From NCBI GenBank assembly GCA_944323365.1, contig CALUSG010000049.1, positions 1 to 50,606 of the forward strand: 50,606 nt of DNA, read 5' to 3'. The DNA is from Candidatus Gastranaerophilales bacterium. Its GTDB lineage: Bacteria > Cyanobacteriota > Vampirovibrionia > Gastranaerophilales > Gastranaerophilaceae. Shown here piece after piece: positions 16,368-24,308 of the stretch. The notes under the pieces were generated by a model, which was given only the letters and a program-made list of their open reading frames with translations, did not search any database and was not told the origin of the DNA. The first letter of the stretch is position 1. Every line of letters begins with the position of its first letter. A program made the position numbers and the translations under genes.

Positions 16368-17936
16368 ATGTATTATTCAAATGACTATGATTATAATGAA
16401 TGTATAGGCAGAGGTATGTGTTCGATTGCCCCTAATATTTCGTCATACCAGGAAATTATGCTCATATTGCTTCGTTCTATTGCATTTTATATAATAAATT
16501 GCGAAAAAATAGGATTAAATTTTGAAAAATTAAAAGTGGACGTTGTAAAACGTATTGCGAATCTTATAGCGACTAATGAATATACGGACGAACAGCTGCT
16601 TAATGTCATAATTCAACATTATAAAGATTATATTTTTATAAAAAGAGAATATATAAAAGAGTGTAAAGCAAAAGATATTACTAAAAAAGACCTCGCTAAA
16701 GTATTAAAGCTGACTCCAAACATGGTGTTATCAGACATACTTGCTTTGGGACATAAACTTCTTGCGAATAAAAAAATGGACTCATTGCAAAAATGTTATT
16801 ATGAGCTTTTGTTTGTTATGCTAAAAAGTGTTTCCTTGAGTCTTGTAAAATTATATGATTACAATATTACAGATAAAACTGCTTTAGATAAAATAATTGA
16901 AGGTATAAATTTATATAATTACAGCAGATTTCCGTTAAAAAAAATACAAAAGTCTATAATTGAACTGGCAAAAACCGACAAAATTTTATGGGAATTAAGG
17001 CAGCAAGCACAAGAAAACACATTTGGAAAATCTTCAAAAACACACGTTTCATTATCTACAACACCGGGGAAAGCAATTCTTGTTTCAGGGTCTAATCTTT
17101 TCGATTTATATAACTTACTGGAAACCTCAAAGGACATTCCTGTATATTCTCACGGAGATTTATTAATAGCACATACTTTTGAAAAATTTAAAAAATTCAA
17201 AAATTTTAAGGGGCATTTTGGTACATATAATGATAATTATATTTTGGATTATGCGACATTCCCGGGAGCAGTATTAATCACAAAACACGCAACACAAAAT
17301 ATTGAATTTTTAATTCGAGGCCGATTGTTTACGACTGCTGAAATACCGCAAAAGGGTGTAATCAAGATTGATACAAATAATTTCTCACAAGTTATGGATG
17401 CTGCACAAAAGTCTAAAGGTTTTTCTAAAGGCAGAAAAAAAGAAGGCCTGGAAGTTGGATTTGATATAGAAGAATTTAGTAAAAGAATTGATAGTATAAA
17501 TTTAGAAAATAATCCATATATTTTTGTAATAGGAATATCAAATTATTCGACTCAACAGGCAGATTATTTCGATAATTTACTAAAACAGATTCCTGCAAAT
17601 TCGCACTTAATCAGCTTTTCATACCCATATAAGGACGCTATTAATATAGCCAATAATTTCCCGCTGCAATTAACTGCTCTTGAGATTTTGTTCAAAAAAA
17701 TACCGGCTACATATGATAATCTAGTATTTTTTATTACAAAATGCGATCCAAATACTATTTCAGGAATGATTAATTTAAAAATTTCAGGGGCAAAAAACAT
17801 ATTTATATCAGACTGTAAGCCTAATGTTATAAATCCAACCGTAATGACTACATTTATAAAATTATACGGCTTAAATCAAATGACACATCCGACTAAAGAT
17901 TTAGAAAAAATAATTAACAAAAAAGAACCCGCATAA
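16368..17936 (+). CDS. Hybrid-cluster-protein (Hcp/hydroxylamine reductase) homologue without the hybrid-cluster ligands
   Basis: The 522-residue protein follows the Hcp fold order: an N-terminal ECIGRGMC segment (C12, C18) instead of the four-cysteine cluster motif, a long helical region to about residue 210, then GKAILVSGSNLFDLYNLL and PVYSHGDLLIAHTFEKFKKF (H262), matching Hcp VYTHGEMLPAHAYP. Where Hcp has its cluster ligands this protein has TKHA (305-308), IGISNYS (388-394) and SFSYPY (416-421): the cysteines are replaced, and none occurs between C143 and C459. Redox activity by a hybrid cluster is therefore unlikely. Conserved order and length suggest a distinct subfamily rather than decay. 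It follows the glutaredoxin by two bases. What it binds is unknown. Confidence 0.75.
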   Translation: MYYSNDYDYNECIGRGMCSIAPNISSYQEIMLILLRSIAFYIINCEKIGLNFEKLKVDVVKRIANLIATNEYTDEQLLNVIIQHYKDYIFIKREYIKECKAKDITKKDLAKVLKLTPNMVLSDILALGHKLLANKKMDSLQKCYYELLFVMLKSVSLSLVKLYDYNITDKTALDKIIEGINLYNYSRFPLKKIQKSIIELAKTDKILWELRQQAQENTFGKSSKTHVSLSTTPGKAILVSGSNLFDLYNLLETSKDIPVYSHGDLLIAHTFEKFKKFKNFKGHFGTYNDNYILDYATFPGAVLITKHATQNIEFLIRGRLFTTAEIPQKGVIKIDTNNFSQVMDAAQKSKGFSKGRKKEGLEVGFDIEEFSKRIDSINLENNPYIFVIGISNYSTQQADYFDNLLKQIPANSHLISFSYPYKDAINIANNFPLQLTALEILFKKIPATYDNLVFFITKCDPNTISGMINLKISGAKNIFISDCKPNVINPTVMTTFIKLYGLNQMTHPTKDLEKIINKKEPA

Positions 17937-17944
17937 GCGGGTTC
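17918..17944 (-). terminator. Terminator of rpsL-rpsG, embedded in the end of the Hcp-like gene
   Basis: The stem GAACCCGC/GCGGGTTC with loop ATAA is followed on the minus strand by six T. It lies 17 bases past the rpsG stop and includes the last codons and stop of the convergent Hcp-like gene. Confidence 0.85.
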
Positions 17945-17960
17945 ATTATTTATACCAAAA

Positions 17961-18431
17961 TTAGTATCTATAGTGAGCAAAAGCTTTATTAGCTTCAGCC
18001 ATTTTGTGAGTATCCTCACGTTTTTTACAAGCGGCACCTTGTCCGTTTGAAGCATCAATAAGTTCATTAGTTAACTTATCAATGAAAGATTTTCCGTGTC
18101 TTTTTTTAGCTGCTTCAATTAACCAGGAAGAAGAAAGTGCAAAACCTCTGTCTGCTTTAACTTCAATTGGTACCTGATATGTTGAACCGCCTATACGTCT
18201 TGCTTTTACTTCTAATAAAGGAGTTGCATTTGTTAAAGCTTTTTGGAAAATTTCAACAGCTTTTTCATTAGTTCTTTCCTCTATTTTAGTCATAGTTGAA
18301 TAAAAAATCTTTTCAGCCAAAGACTTTTTACCACGACGCATAATTCTGTTAATAAATTTAGAAATATCTACACTATTATATACCGGATCTGCTAAAGGAA
18401 CTCTTCTTGCCGGTTTAGAACGTCTTGACAT
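17961..18431 (-). CDS. rpsG: 30S ribosomal protein S7
   Basis: The 156-residue protein is full-length S7: [42 protein letters not shown], the conserved VEVKARRIGGSTYQVP segment and a C-terminal KREDTHKMAEANKAFAHYR. It nucleates assembly of the 30S head by binding 16S rRNA. Its ATG shares one base with the rpsL stop (TAATG), giving translational coupling. The usual fusA and tufA do not follow; a terminator comes instead. Confidence 0.97.
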   Translation of the reverse strand: MSRRSKPARRVPLADPVYNSVDISKFINRIMRRGKKSLAEKIFYSTMTKIEERTNEKAVEIFQKALTNATPLLEVKARRIGGSTYQVPIEVKADRGFALSSSWLIEAAKKRHGKSFIDKLTNELIDASNGQGAACKKREDTHKMAEANKAFAHYRY

Positions 18432-18811
18432 TACTTACCACCCTTTCCTTTTTTAGCACCATATTTTGATCTGCTTTGTGCACGATTAGCAACACCGGCA
18501 GTATCTAATGTACCTCTTACAATGTGGTATCTTACACCAGGAAGATCTTTAACCCTTCCGCCTCTGATTAAAACCACACTGTGTTCTTGTAAATTATGAC
18601 CAATTCCCGGGATATAAGAAGTTACTTCAAATCCGTTAGTTAATCTTACCCTTGCAACTTTTCTAAGTGCTGAGTTCGGTTTTTTAGGGGTTGTTGTATA
18701 AACCCTTGTACATACTCCACGTCTTTGAGGGCAATTCATCAAAGCAGGAGATTTTGTTTTGTCTGTTAGCTTTTTACGTTCACTGCGAACAAGCTGATTA
18801 ATTGTAGGCAT
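18431..18811 (-). CDS. rpsL: 30S ribosomal protein S12
   Basis: The 126-residue protein is canonical S12: [45 protein letters not shown] with the decoding-centre lysine-rich loop, and a [17 protein letters not shown] segment. The TPKKPNS lysine has the wild-type residue. An AAAGGAG site precedes the ATG. It forms a two-gene operon with rpsG, with a strong promoter 130 bases upstream. Confidence 0.97.
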   Translation of the reverse strand: MPTINQLVRSERKKLTDKTKSPALMNCPQRRGVCTRVYTTTPKKPNSALRKVARVRLTNGFEVTSYIPGIGHNLQEHSVVLIRGGRVKDLPGVRYHIVRGTLDTAGVANRAQSRSKYGAKKGKGGK

Positions 18812-18940
18812 TTGTTTCTCCTTTTAAATTATTACTTACATATTTGAAAAAATTTTTTTTATGCCTGAAACCCTTACTCATTCCGGCTAAAATTTTTTCA
18901 TTACACTATCCGTCCAGCACGATCGGCACAGTGTACTTTT

Positions 18941-18969
18941 ATTAGACAACAATCATAATTCAATGTCAA
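18941..18969 (-). promoter_or_regulatory. Strong sigma-70 promoter of rpsL-rpsG
   Basis: On the minus strand a perfect TTGACA (-35) is followed after 17 bases by TCTAAT (-10). Transcription would start near 18934, leaving a leader of about 120 bases before rpsL. The leader holds a possible hairpin (CACTGTGCCG against CGGATAGTG, about 18905-18934) that could serve ribosomal-protein feedback control, though I cannot match it to a known S7 or S12 leader. Confidence 0.8.
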
Positions 18970-19020
18970 GCACTGTTAATTTATTTTATATTGTGATATA
19001 ATAATTAAAAGAGGTGTTAA

Positions 19021-19647
19021 ATGTATTTTAATAGAAAATGTAAAATAACTTTTATATGTCACGGGGCAACGATTTATACAGAAGAAAACAGATTTTCTCA
19101 TATTGAAAATTATCCGCCGCTGAGCGAATTAGGTCAGGAAGAGGTGGATAGAATTTGCGAATTTTTAAGACGCAGAGCTGTAAAAAATGATGTTATTTAT
19201 ACATCTCCATCAGTTAGAACTGTTCAAACAGCAAAAATGATTGCAAAACTTTATAAAAAAGATATTATAACGATTGATGATTTACGACCTAGAAAATGCG
19301 GGAAATTAAACGGCTTGACTTTATCTCAAATTGAAGCCAAATTCCCGAATTTGCTTGAAATTTGGTTTAATGACCCTGAATACAGCGAAGAATTAGAAGC
19401 TGAAAGTATAAATGATTTTATTGCTCATACAAAAAAAATTATTGATGATATAGTAGAAAAAAATATCGGCAACAGGGTTATAGTAGTTACGCATCCTGAA
19501 GTTATACAAGCGGCAATATGTGCAGCTATTGGTTTACCTACAGATAAAATTGCCAAAATTTTTATAAAAACCGGCAGTGCTACACAAATTAGTTATTATG
19601 AAAATTGGTCAAGTTTAGTCTATTCAGACCATACACCAATCTTCTAA
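19021..19647 (+). CDS. Histidine phosphatase (phosphoglycerate-mutase superfamily) with CHG in place of RHG
   Basis: The 208-residue protein has the superfamily layout: an N-terminal phospho-histidine motif ITFICHGAT (H14), YTSPSVRTVQTAKMIAK, a substrate helix region, and a second catalytic histidine in VVTHPEVIQAAI. The usual RHG(E/Q)T motif has Cys13 instead of Arg, a phosphate-binding residue, so activity or substrate may differ. Relatives include cobalamin-pathway phosphatases, small-molecule phosphatases and phosphoglycerate mutases; I cannot choose. A short GAGGTG site precedes ATG. The 3' end overlaps the convergent radical SAM gene by 24 bases. Confidence 0.83.
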   Translation: MYFNRKCKITFICHGATIYTEENRFSHIENYPPLSELGQEEVDRICEFLRRRAVKNDVIYTSPSVRTVQTAKMIAKLYKKDIITIDDLRPRKCGKLNGLTLSQIEAKFPNLLEIWFNDPEYSEELEAESINDFIAHTKKIIDDIVEKNIGNRVIVVTHPEVIQAAICAAIGLPTDKIAKIFIKTGSATQISYYENWSSLVYSDHTPIF

Positions 19648-21165
19648 AAGTCTTTTACTTTCTTTAATCAAAAATTCTTTACCCGGCTTTATCTCAATAA
19701 AATCCCAGGGGAATTTGGTTTCGTAATTATAATTATTAAGTGCAAAAAAGTCTGTATTTATTTTATTTTTCGCACATTTTTTAAATGCACCTAATGTCGA
19801 ATTATTTTTATACACATCAACTAAGTAATCACAAATGGATTCATCACCTCTTGAAAGAACAGCCTGATAATAATCCCATTTAATACTTGAAAACTGAGCT
19901 TTTATGCCTAATTTATGTAATTCTTTTTTGAGATAAGCTACTTTTTTTTCTAAAGATTTAGTGTCCTCACGTCCGCACCATTGAAACGGAGTATTTGGTT
20001 TTGGCACAAAGCTTGAAAACCCGAAGGATATATCAAAAGATTTATACTTTTGTTTAATTTTTTTAGCAAGCATAATCATTTCATCCAAATCCTGATACGT
20101 TTCTGTTGGCAGACCCAGCATACCGTAAAACTTAAAACCTTTTAGACCATTTTTGACTGCGACATCAACAGCACTAAATATTTGGTCTTCAGATAAATTT
20201 TTATTTATAAGTTTTCTCAATCTTTCACTTCCTGCTTCAATTGCAAGGGTTGTATTTTTTTGTCCGGCAGCAACAAGAGTTTTGACTACTTCAGGGCTAA
20301 AAGCGTCTACACGCATTGACGAAATACTCATATTTATCTTTTTGCCCTGTTCAATTTGTTTGTAAATATAATTGCAAATTTCTTTAAATTTTGGGTGAGC
20401 CGTAATCTGTGCACCTAGAAGTGCAATTTTATCCGTATATTTAAGCCCCATTTCAATTTTGTCAATAATATCCTGATACTGTGTAAACCTTATTGGTAAA
20501 TTCAAATATGAGGCAAGGCAAAAACCGCATTTATTAGCACATCCACGCTCAACCTCAACTATAAATGTATTTTTAAAAAAGGCTTTATTGCTTATAACTG
20601 GTGTATATATACATTTATCTATAGAATTAGTAACTTTTTTTACACATTTTTGTTCTAAAGACGGGACGTATACGCCTTCAAGTTTAGAAAGAAGTTCTAA
20701 TTTTTCGGATTTTGATTTGGCACTATTAAGTTTACACAATTTCGCAACTTCTAAATTAAGGTTTTCACCATCACCAATAATAAAAAAATCAAAAAATTTT
20801 GAATAAGGCTTTGGATTAGCTGTGACAACAGGCCCGCCGGCAAATATTAACGGATCGTCCTCTTTTCTGTTATACAGCTGCAGATCAAAATTTTCTATCA
20901 TCTTAAATATATTTATAAAATCCATGTCAAATGTAAATGAAAATCCGATCATATCAGGTTTTTGTTTTGGCAAGGCATATGTATCAGTATAAACAGCTTT
21001 AACATTTATATCGTCGGTTTCATCAAGTGATTTATACATCCATAAAAAACCTAACGAAGAAAGAGCAAAGGATTCAGGTCCCGGAAACCCCATCCAAACA
21101 TTAAAATCAGCATTTTTGTGACTGTTTCTGCCGTATAAATAAATGTCATTCTGAAGCGTTTTCAA
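19624..21165 (-). CDS. Radical SAM protein with an N-terminal cobalamin-binding-like domain
   Basis: The 513-residue protein starts with a domain of about 190 residues resembling a B12-binding Rossmann domain (PDMIGFSFTFDM, FAGGPVVTANPKPYS, FFIIGDGE), then a radical SAM domain with C209-x3-C213-x2-C216 (ERGCANKCGFC), the glycine-rich LAIEAGSERLRK segment and GLPTETYQDL. This architecture is seen in anaerobic methyl- and sulfur-transfer enzymes and in YgiQ/TIGR03960-like proteins, mostly of unknown substrate. The B12-like domain lacks a clear DxHxxG, so cobalamin may not bind. Its start lies 20 bases inside the end of the AI-2E-type gene, making an operon. Confidence 0.82.
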   Translation of the reverse strand: MKTLQNDIYLYGRNSHKNADFNVWMGFPGPESFALSSLGFLWMYKSLDETDDINVKAVYTDTYALPKQKPDMIGFSFTFDMDFINIFKMIENFDLQLYNRKEDDPLIFAGGPVVTANPKPYSKFFDFFIIGDGENLNLEVAKLCKLNSAKSKSEKLELLSKLEGVYVPSLEQKCVKKVTNSIDKCIYTPVISNKAFFKNTFIVEVERGCANKCGFCLASYLNLPIRFTQYQDIIDKIEMGLKYTDKIALLGAQITAHPKFKEICNYIYKQIEQGKKINMSISSMRVDAFSPEVVKTLVAAGQKNTTLAIEAGSERLRKLINKNLSEDQIFSAVDVAVKNGLKGFKFYGMLGLPTETYQDLDEMIMLAKKIKQKYKSFDISFGFSSFVPKPNTPFQWCGREDTKSLEKKVAYLKKELHKLGIKAQFSSIKWDYYQAVLSRGDESICDYLVDVYKNNSTLGAFKKCAKNKINTDFFALNNYNYETKFPWDFIEIKPGKEFLIKESKRLLEDWCMV

Positions 21166-22177
21166 CGATATTACCTCTGTTAATCGGTATCAAATACAAC
21201 TCATCAATCAGTACACACACAGTTGCGGCAATCGCAGGTGCTAAAATAACACCCCATACCCCCAAAAATTGTTGAGCTACAAATAATGAGAAAAATACCA
21301 TCAATGGGTGAAGTGCCATAAATTTCCCGAATAAAAACGGTCTTATCATATAATTTGAAATTTGTTGAATAACCAAAAATGCAACAATCGCAAGAATAAC
21401 TTTAACCCATCCTAATTGTGCTGCGACTAAAATAATTAAAGCCAAGGAAATTACCGGTCCTAATATAGGAATAATATCCAAAATACCTGATATTAAACCG
21501 AGCAGTAATGAGTAATCTATTCCAAGCAGCAGCAGTGATAACATTACTAAAACTCCAACAGATACCATAGACAGAACTTGTGCACGGACGTAACTTCCTA
21601 CCTTGAAGGTAATTGAAGATAAAATCATACTCGCTTTATCTTTAATTTCCGCCGGAAAAAATTCTAAAAATTTTGTGCGTAAATAACTTTTATCAACCAA
21701 AAGATAAAATACAATCATTGTTATCGCAAAAGCTACTACAAAAACCTGTGCTAACCCCAGTGTAATGTTTACAGATTGATTAAAGATATTTTGGGCTAAA
21801 TTTGTCGAAGAGCCTAATATCGAATTTAAATCAACCATATCCGAAATAGTCTGACCTCTAAATTTTTGTGTTAACAAAAAATTAGCCAGGATGTTAAGCT
21901 TTTCAGGTAACATATAGACAAATACTTTAATTTCTTTGTACGCAATAAAAAATATTGGAAGAAATAAAGCAATTACACCAACAATTCCGCCAGTAACGAC
22001 CAGTGTAGCTGCAGAACCGCGTGACATTTTTTTTTCAAGTTTGTTAACATACGGGTTTAATGCGGCTGCTATAACATATGACGCAAAAAATAACAGCATT
22101 ATTCCTACTACTTTAGGTAAAAATAACAAACATAATACTGCAAAAATAATTAACACTATATATTTAACTTTTAGCAT
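21146..22177 (-). CDS. AI-2E/PerM-family membrane permease
   Basis: A 343-residue membrane protein with seven or eight hydrophobic segments in the family arrangement: two close helices at the N-terminus (about 5-42), one at 60-80, a non-membrane middle section, then helices at 150-170, 205-285 and 300-335, with conserved GLISGILDIIPILGPVI and the PLMVFFSLFVAQQFLG...GVILAPAIAA end. The family was linked to autoinducer-2 export and, more recently, to ion or acid transport; the substrate here is unknown. A GTGAGG site precedes the ATG. It is co-transcribed with the radical SAM gene, whose start it overlaps. Confidence 0.88.
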   Translation of the reverse strand: MLKVKYIVLIIFAVLCLLFLPKVVGIMLLFFASYVIAAALNPYVNKLEKKMSRGSAATLVVTGGIVGVIALFLPIFFIAYKEIKVFVYMLPEKLNILANFLLTQKFRGQTISDMVDLNSILGSSTNLAQNIFNQSVNITLGLAQVFVVAFAITMIVFYLLVDKSYLRTKFLEFFPAEIKDKASMILSSITFKVGSYVRAQVLSMVSVGVLVMLSLLLLGIDYSLLLGLISGILDIIPILGPVISLALIILVAAQLGWVKVILAIVAFLVIQQISNYMIRPFLFGKFMALHPLMVFFSLFVAQQFLGVWGVILAPAIAATVCVLIDELYLIPINRGNIVENASE

Positions 22178-22307
22178 ATGAACCTCACTTTAAAAAAATT
22201 TTATAAAAAACATGCAATTAATGCAATAAAACAGGTTTCTTATTAGTATAATATTTTATTAACTTTTGTAACAAAAATATTTAATAAAAGCAATAATCTG
22301 ATATATA

Positions 22308-22321
22308 TATACTTTATATAT
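22308..22321 (+). promoter_or_regulatory. Shared TATACTTTATATAT promoter-like element, copy 1
   Basis: The 14-mer TATACTTTATATAT followed by TTAAGAG lies 42 bases before the ATG of the Gln/Met-rich coiled-coil gene. Identical 14-mers occur upstream of the genes at 48283 and 49173. TATACT could be the -10 box; no common -35 is seen. Confidence 0.6.
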
Positions 22322-22349
22322 TTAAGAGTACAAAACACGAGGACTAAAA

Positions 22350-22967
22350 ATGGGTTTCTTATTAGGCGCATTTGGAAAATTAATGGCCGGCAAGAGAGTT
22401 CGACAACTCCAAGCCCGTATGGTAAGCGTTCAATCACAATTGAGACGTGCCACTCGTGATATTGCCAATATGGAAAGATTTTTAACTCAGCAAGAGAGAA
22501 ATATAAAAACTCAAAATCAAGCATATATGTCAAATATGATGTTTGGTATGAGTGCTGGTATGCAAGGAAGTATTTGGAGTGCACTAGAAGCTGGTGGTAT
22601 GGGAGCTGATAGAGTGGCTGAATTAAGAGCAATTCAAGAAAACGGCGGAAATATGTATGCCGCATTACAAGGTAATGAAGCTACAATGTTCACAAATGTT
22701 CAGCAACAAATGACAACTATGTTCCAATATCAACAACAGGCAATGCAAAGTGCTTTAATGCAACAAAATACAATGCTTGAAAATAACTTTGAAACTTACA
22801 AAGAAATGCAGTTGCAACCATTAAAAGATTTGGAAGAAGATTTAACAGTTGAAAAAGAATCATTAGAAACACAAATACAATTAGCTCAAAATGATTATAA
22901 GAGCATGCAAGAAATGGAAAAAGCAGGAGCTGAAAACCTAGTTCCTAGATACACAGGTCAAAGCTAA
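22350..22967 (+). CDS. Gln/Met-rich coiled-coil protein of unknown function
   Basis: The 205-residue protein starts GFLLGAFGKLMAGKRVRQLQARMVSVQSQLRRATRDIANM and is nearly all helix: a basic N-terminal helix, a glycine/methionine-rich turn (about 60-95, MSNMMFGMSAGMQ), a Gln/Met-rich helix (110-150) and an acidic coiled coil (150-195). There is no signal peptide. Sequence of this type is typical of substrates or chaperones of specialised secretion systems, or of filament proteins, but I recognise no family. It carries the TATACTTTATATAT element seen upstream of the two low-complexity genes at the right end, suggesting shared control. CGAGGAC serves as the ribosome site. Confidence 0.75.
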   Translation: MGFLLGAFGKLMAGKRVRQLQARMVSVQSQLRRATRDIANMERFLTQQERNIKTQNQAYMSNMMFGMSAGMQGSIWSALEAGGMGADRVAELRAIQENGGNMYAALQGNEATMFTNVQQQMTTMFQYQQQAMQSALMQQNTMLENNFETYKEMQLQPLKDLEEDLTVEKESLETQIQLAQNDYKSMQEMEKAGAENLVPRYTGQS

Positions 22968-22984
22968 TTAAGTTGTTAAGACGA

Positions 22985-23026
22985 TAAGTCGCTAAGTCGC
23001 TAAGTGCTTTAACATTTAAAGCACTT
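22985..23026. repeat. Short AAGTCGCT direct repeats running into a hairpin
   Basis: Two copies of TAAGTCGC followed by TAAGTGC lead into a perfect 11-bp stem (AAGTGCTTTAA, loop CAT, TTAAAGCACTT). The hairpin sits between the convergent coiled-coil and ferredoxin genes and may end both transcripts, although no long T-run follows. Confidence 0.4.
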
Positions 23027-23226
23027 TAGCCGTAAACACTAATAGCATTTACCGGACATTCTATTGCCGCATCAATACAGCTTTCTTCATTTCCTGATAT
23101 AAAATTAGGATTTACAACCGCAAAATTTTTGTTTATCTCAAAAATTTCCGGATTAATTAGTGCACACGCACCACAGCCAACACATTTGGATGATATACTT
23201 ATATGCATACTTAAATCATGACACAT
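23026..23226 (-). CDS. Ferredoxin, single 4Fe-4S cluster
   Basis: 66 residues from ATG 23226. The cluster ligands are C15-x2-C18-x2-C21 (CVGCGAC) and the later Cys in ECPVNAI, with another Cys in ESCIDAA. This is the one-cluster type, an electron carrier for anaerobic redox enzymes such as radical SAM enzymes. ATG 23208 (MHISISSKC) would give the more usual ferredoxin start; neither has a strong ribosome site at normal distance (AGGAGC lies about 20 bases before the first). It lies on the same strand as and downstream of thrB, 28 bases from it, so it may share that transcript. Confidence 0.88.
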   Translation of the reverse strand: MCHDLSMHISISSKCVGCGACALINPEIFEINKNFAVVNPNFISGNEESCIDAAIECPVNAISVYG

Positions 23227-23254
23227 AAGCCATATAACTTTATGCTCCTAAAGT

Positions 23255-24202
23255 TTAATCTTCCTGGTTAACTACATGTGCTCCATTTTGTTCGACAGTT
23301 AAAGTTTTGATAACTGCCTTAACATTCAAATCATTCCAGGTATCTTTAACTATTGAATGAATTTTATCAAGATTATTTTTATGAGAAATAACTAAAATAG
23401 AAGGTCCTGCCCCGCTTAAAACGCAGCCAAGAACATTTTCTTCATGTTTTAGATTCTGCATAATTTTTTCCAATCCTGGAACTAATTTCATGCGATACGG
23501 CTGGTGTAATTTGTCTTGTAAAGCCAATTTCATAAGTTCTGTATCTTTTGTATTAATTGCTTCAACAAACATAGCCATGCGTTTTGCATTGAAAACTGCG
23601 TCACACATCGGCACTTCTTTTGGCAATACTGACCTTGAAATATCAGTAGATAGCTCATATTCAGGTATACAAACAGTAATTGTCCATTCATCAGGCCAAT
23701 TTAATTTTTTATAAACGACAGTACAATCCTCTTCCTGAGAAGACAAAACCAATCCTCCGACAATAGCCGGTGTTATATTATCAGGATGTCCTTCAACTTC
23801 AGTCGCTATTGACAATAAAGCTGCCTCATCCGCAGGTCTGCCTAATAATTCATTCGCAGCTATTAAGCCGCCGACTATTACGGATGCACTGCTTCCTAAT
23901 CCCCTTGCTATAGGTATATTTGAATGTATATTAATCTTTAATTCACTTGGAGTCTGACCTATTGAATTATACAATAGCTCTACAGCTTTATATATTAAAC
24001 TGTTTTCATCTAAAGCCAAATGTTCTATTGATAACTCATCTACAGCCTCATCTTCAGATATAACGTTTATTTCGACCCCTGTACCCGGTAAAACGGTTTC
24101 TTCTATTGTTATAGTATTATATATAGGCAATGCCATTCCTAAACAATCAAAGCCTGGTCCTATATTTGCAGCCGTTGCCGGCACTTTCACGCTTACTTTC
24201 AT
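23255..24202 (-). CDS. thrB: Homoserine kinase (GHMP family)
   Basis: The 315-residue protein has GHMP-kinase motifs: KVSVKVPATAANIGPGFDCLGMAL at the N-terminus (motif 1), IPIARGLGSSASVIVGGLIAANEL near 92-116 (ATP phosphate loop), and LGCVLSGAGPSILVI near 275 (motif 3). GPGFDCLG and GHPDNITPAIVGGL are specific for homoserine kinase. It makes O-phosphohomoserine for threonine synthesis. AGAGG precedes the ATG. No thrC or hom is adjacent. Confidence 0.93.
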   Translation of the reverse strand: MKVSVKVPATAANIGPGFDCLGMALPIYNTITIEETVLPGTGVEINVISEDEAVDELSIEHLALDENSLIYKAVELLYNSIGQTPSELKINIHSNIPIARGLGSSASVIVGGLIAANELLGRPADEAALLSIATEVEGHPDNITPAIVGGLVLSSQEEDCTVVYKKLNWPDEWTITVCIPEYELSTDISRSVLPKEVPMCDAVFNAKRMAMFVEAINTKDTELMKLALQDKLHQPYRMKLVPGLEKIMQNLKHEENVLGCVLSGAGPSILVISHKNNLDKIHSIVKDTWNDLNVKAVIKTLTVEQNGAHVVNQED

Positions 24203-24274
24203 ATTTTCCTCTTTTCGCTACTATAGTATAACAAAAACACAAAAAATATGCTAATTATAAGTTTTTTAACGAAC

Positions 24275-24302
24275 TTGAACTCTTTTCTCAATAGTCTATA
24301 AT
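24275..24302 (+). promoter_or_regulatory. Promoter just before the methyltransferase start (leaderless candidate)
   Basis: TTGAAC (24275-24280), a 16-base spacer and a perfect TATAAT (24297-24302) stand upstream. The ATG begins only six bases after the -10 box, which places the start of transcription at the start codon; no Shine-Dalgarno site fits. Confidence 0.65.
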
Positions 24303-24308
24303 AACTAT

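Noticed and set aside
16368-17936. Functional hydroxylamine reductase annotation
   Set aside because: The cysteine ligands of the hybrid cluster are replaced, so an activity name would mislead.
22985-23003. Mobile-element end from the AAGTCGCT repeats
   Set aside because: Only two and a half copies, no transposase and no flanking duplication.
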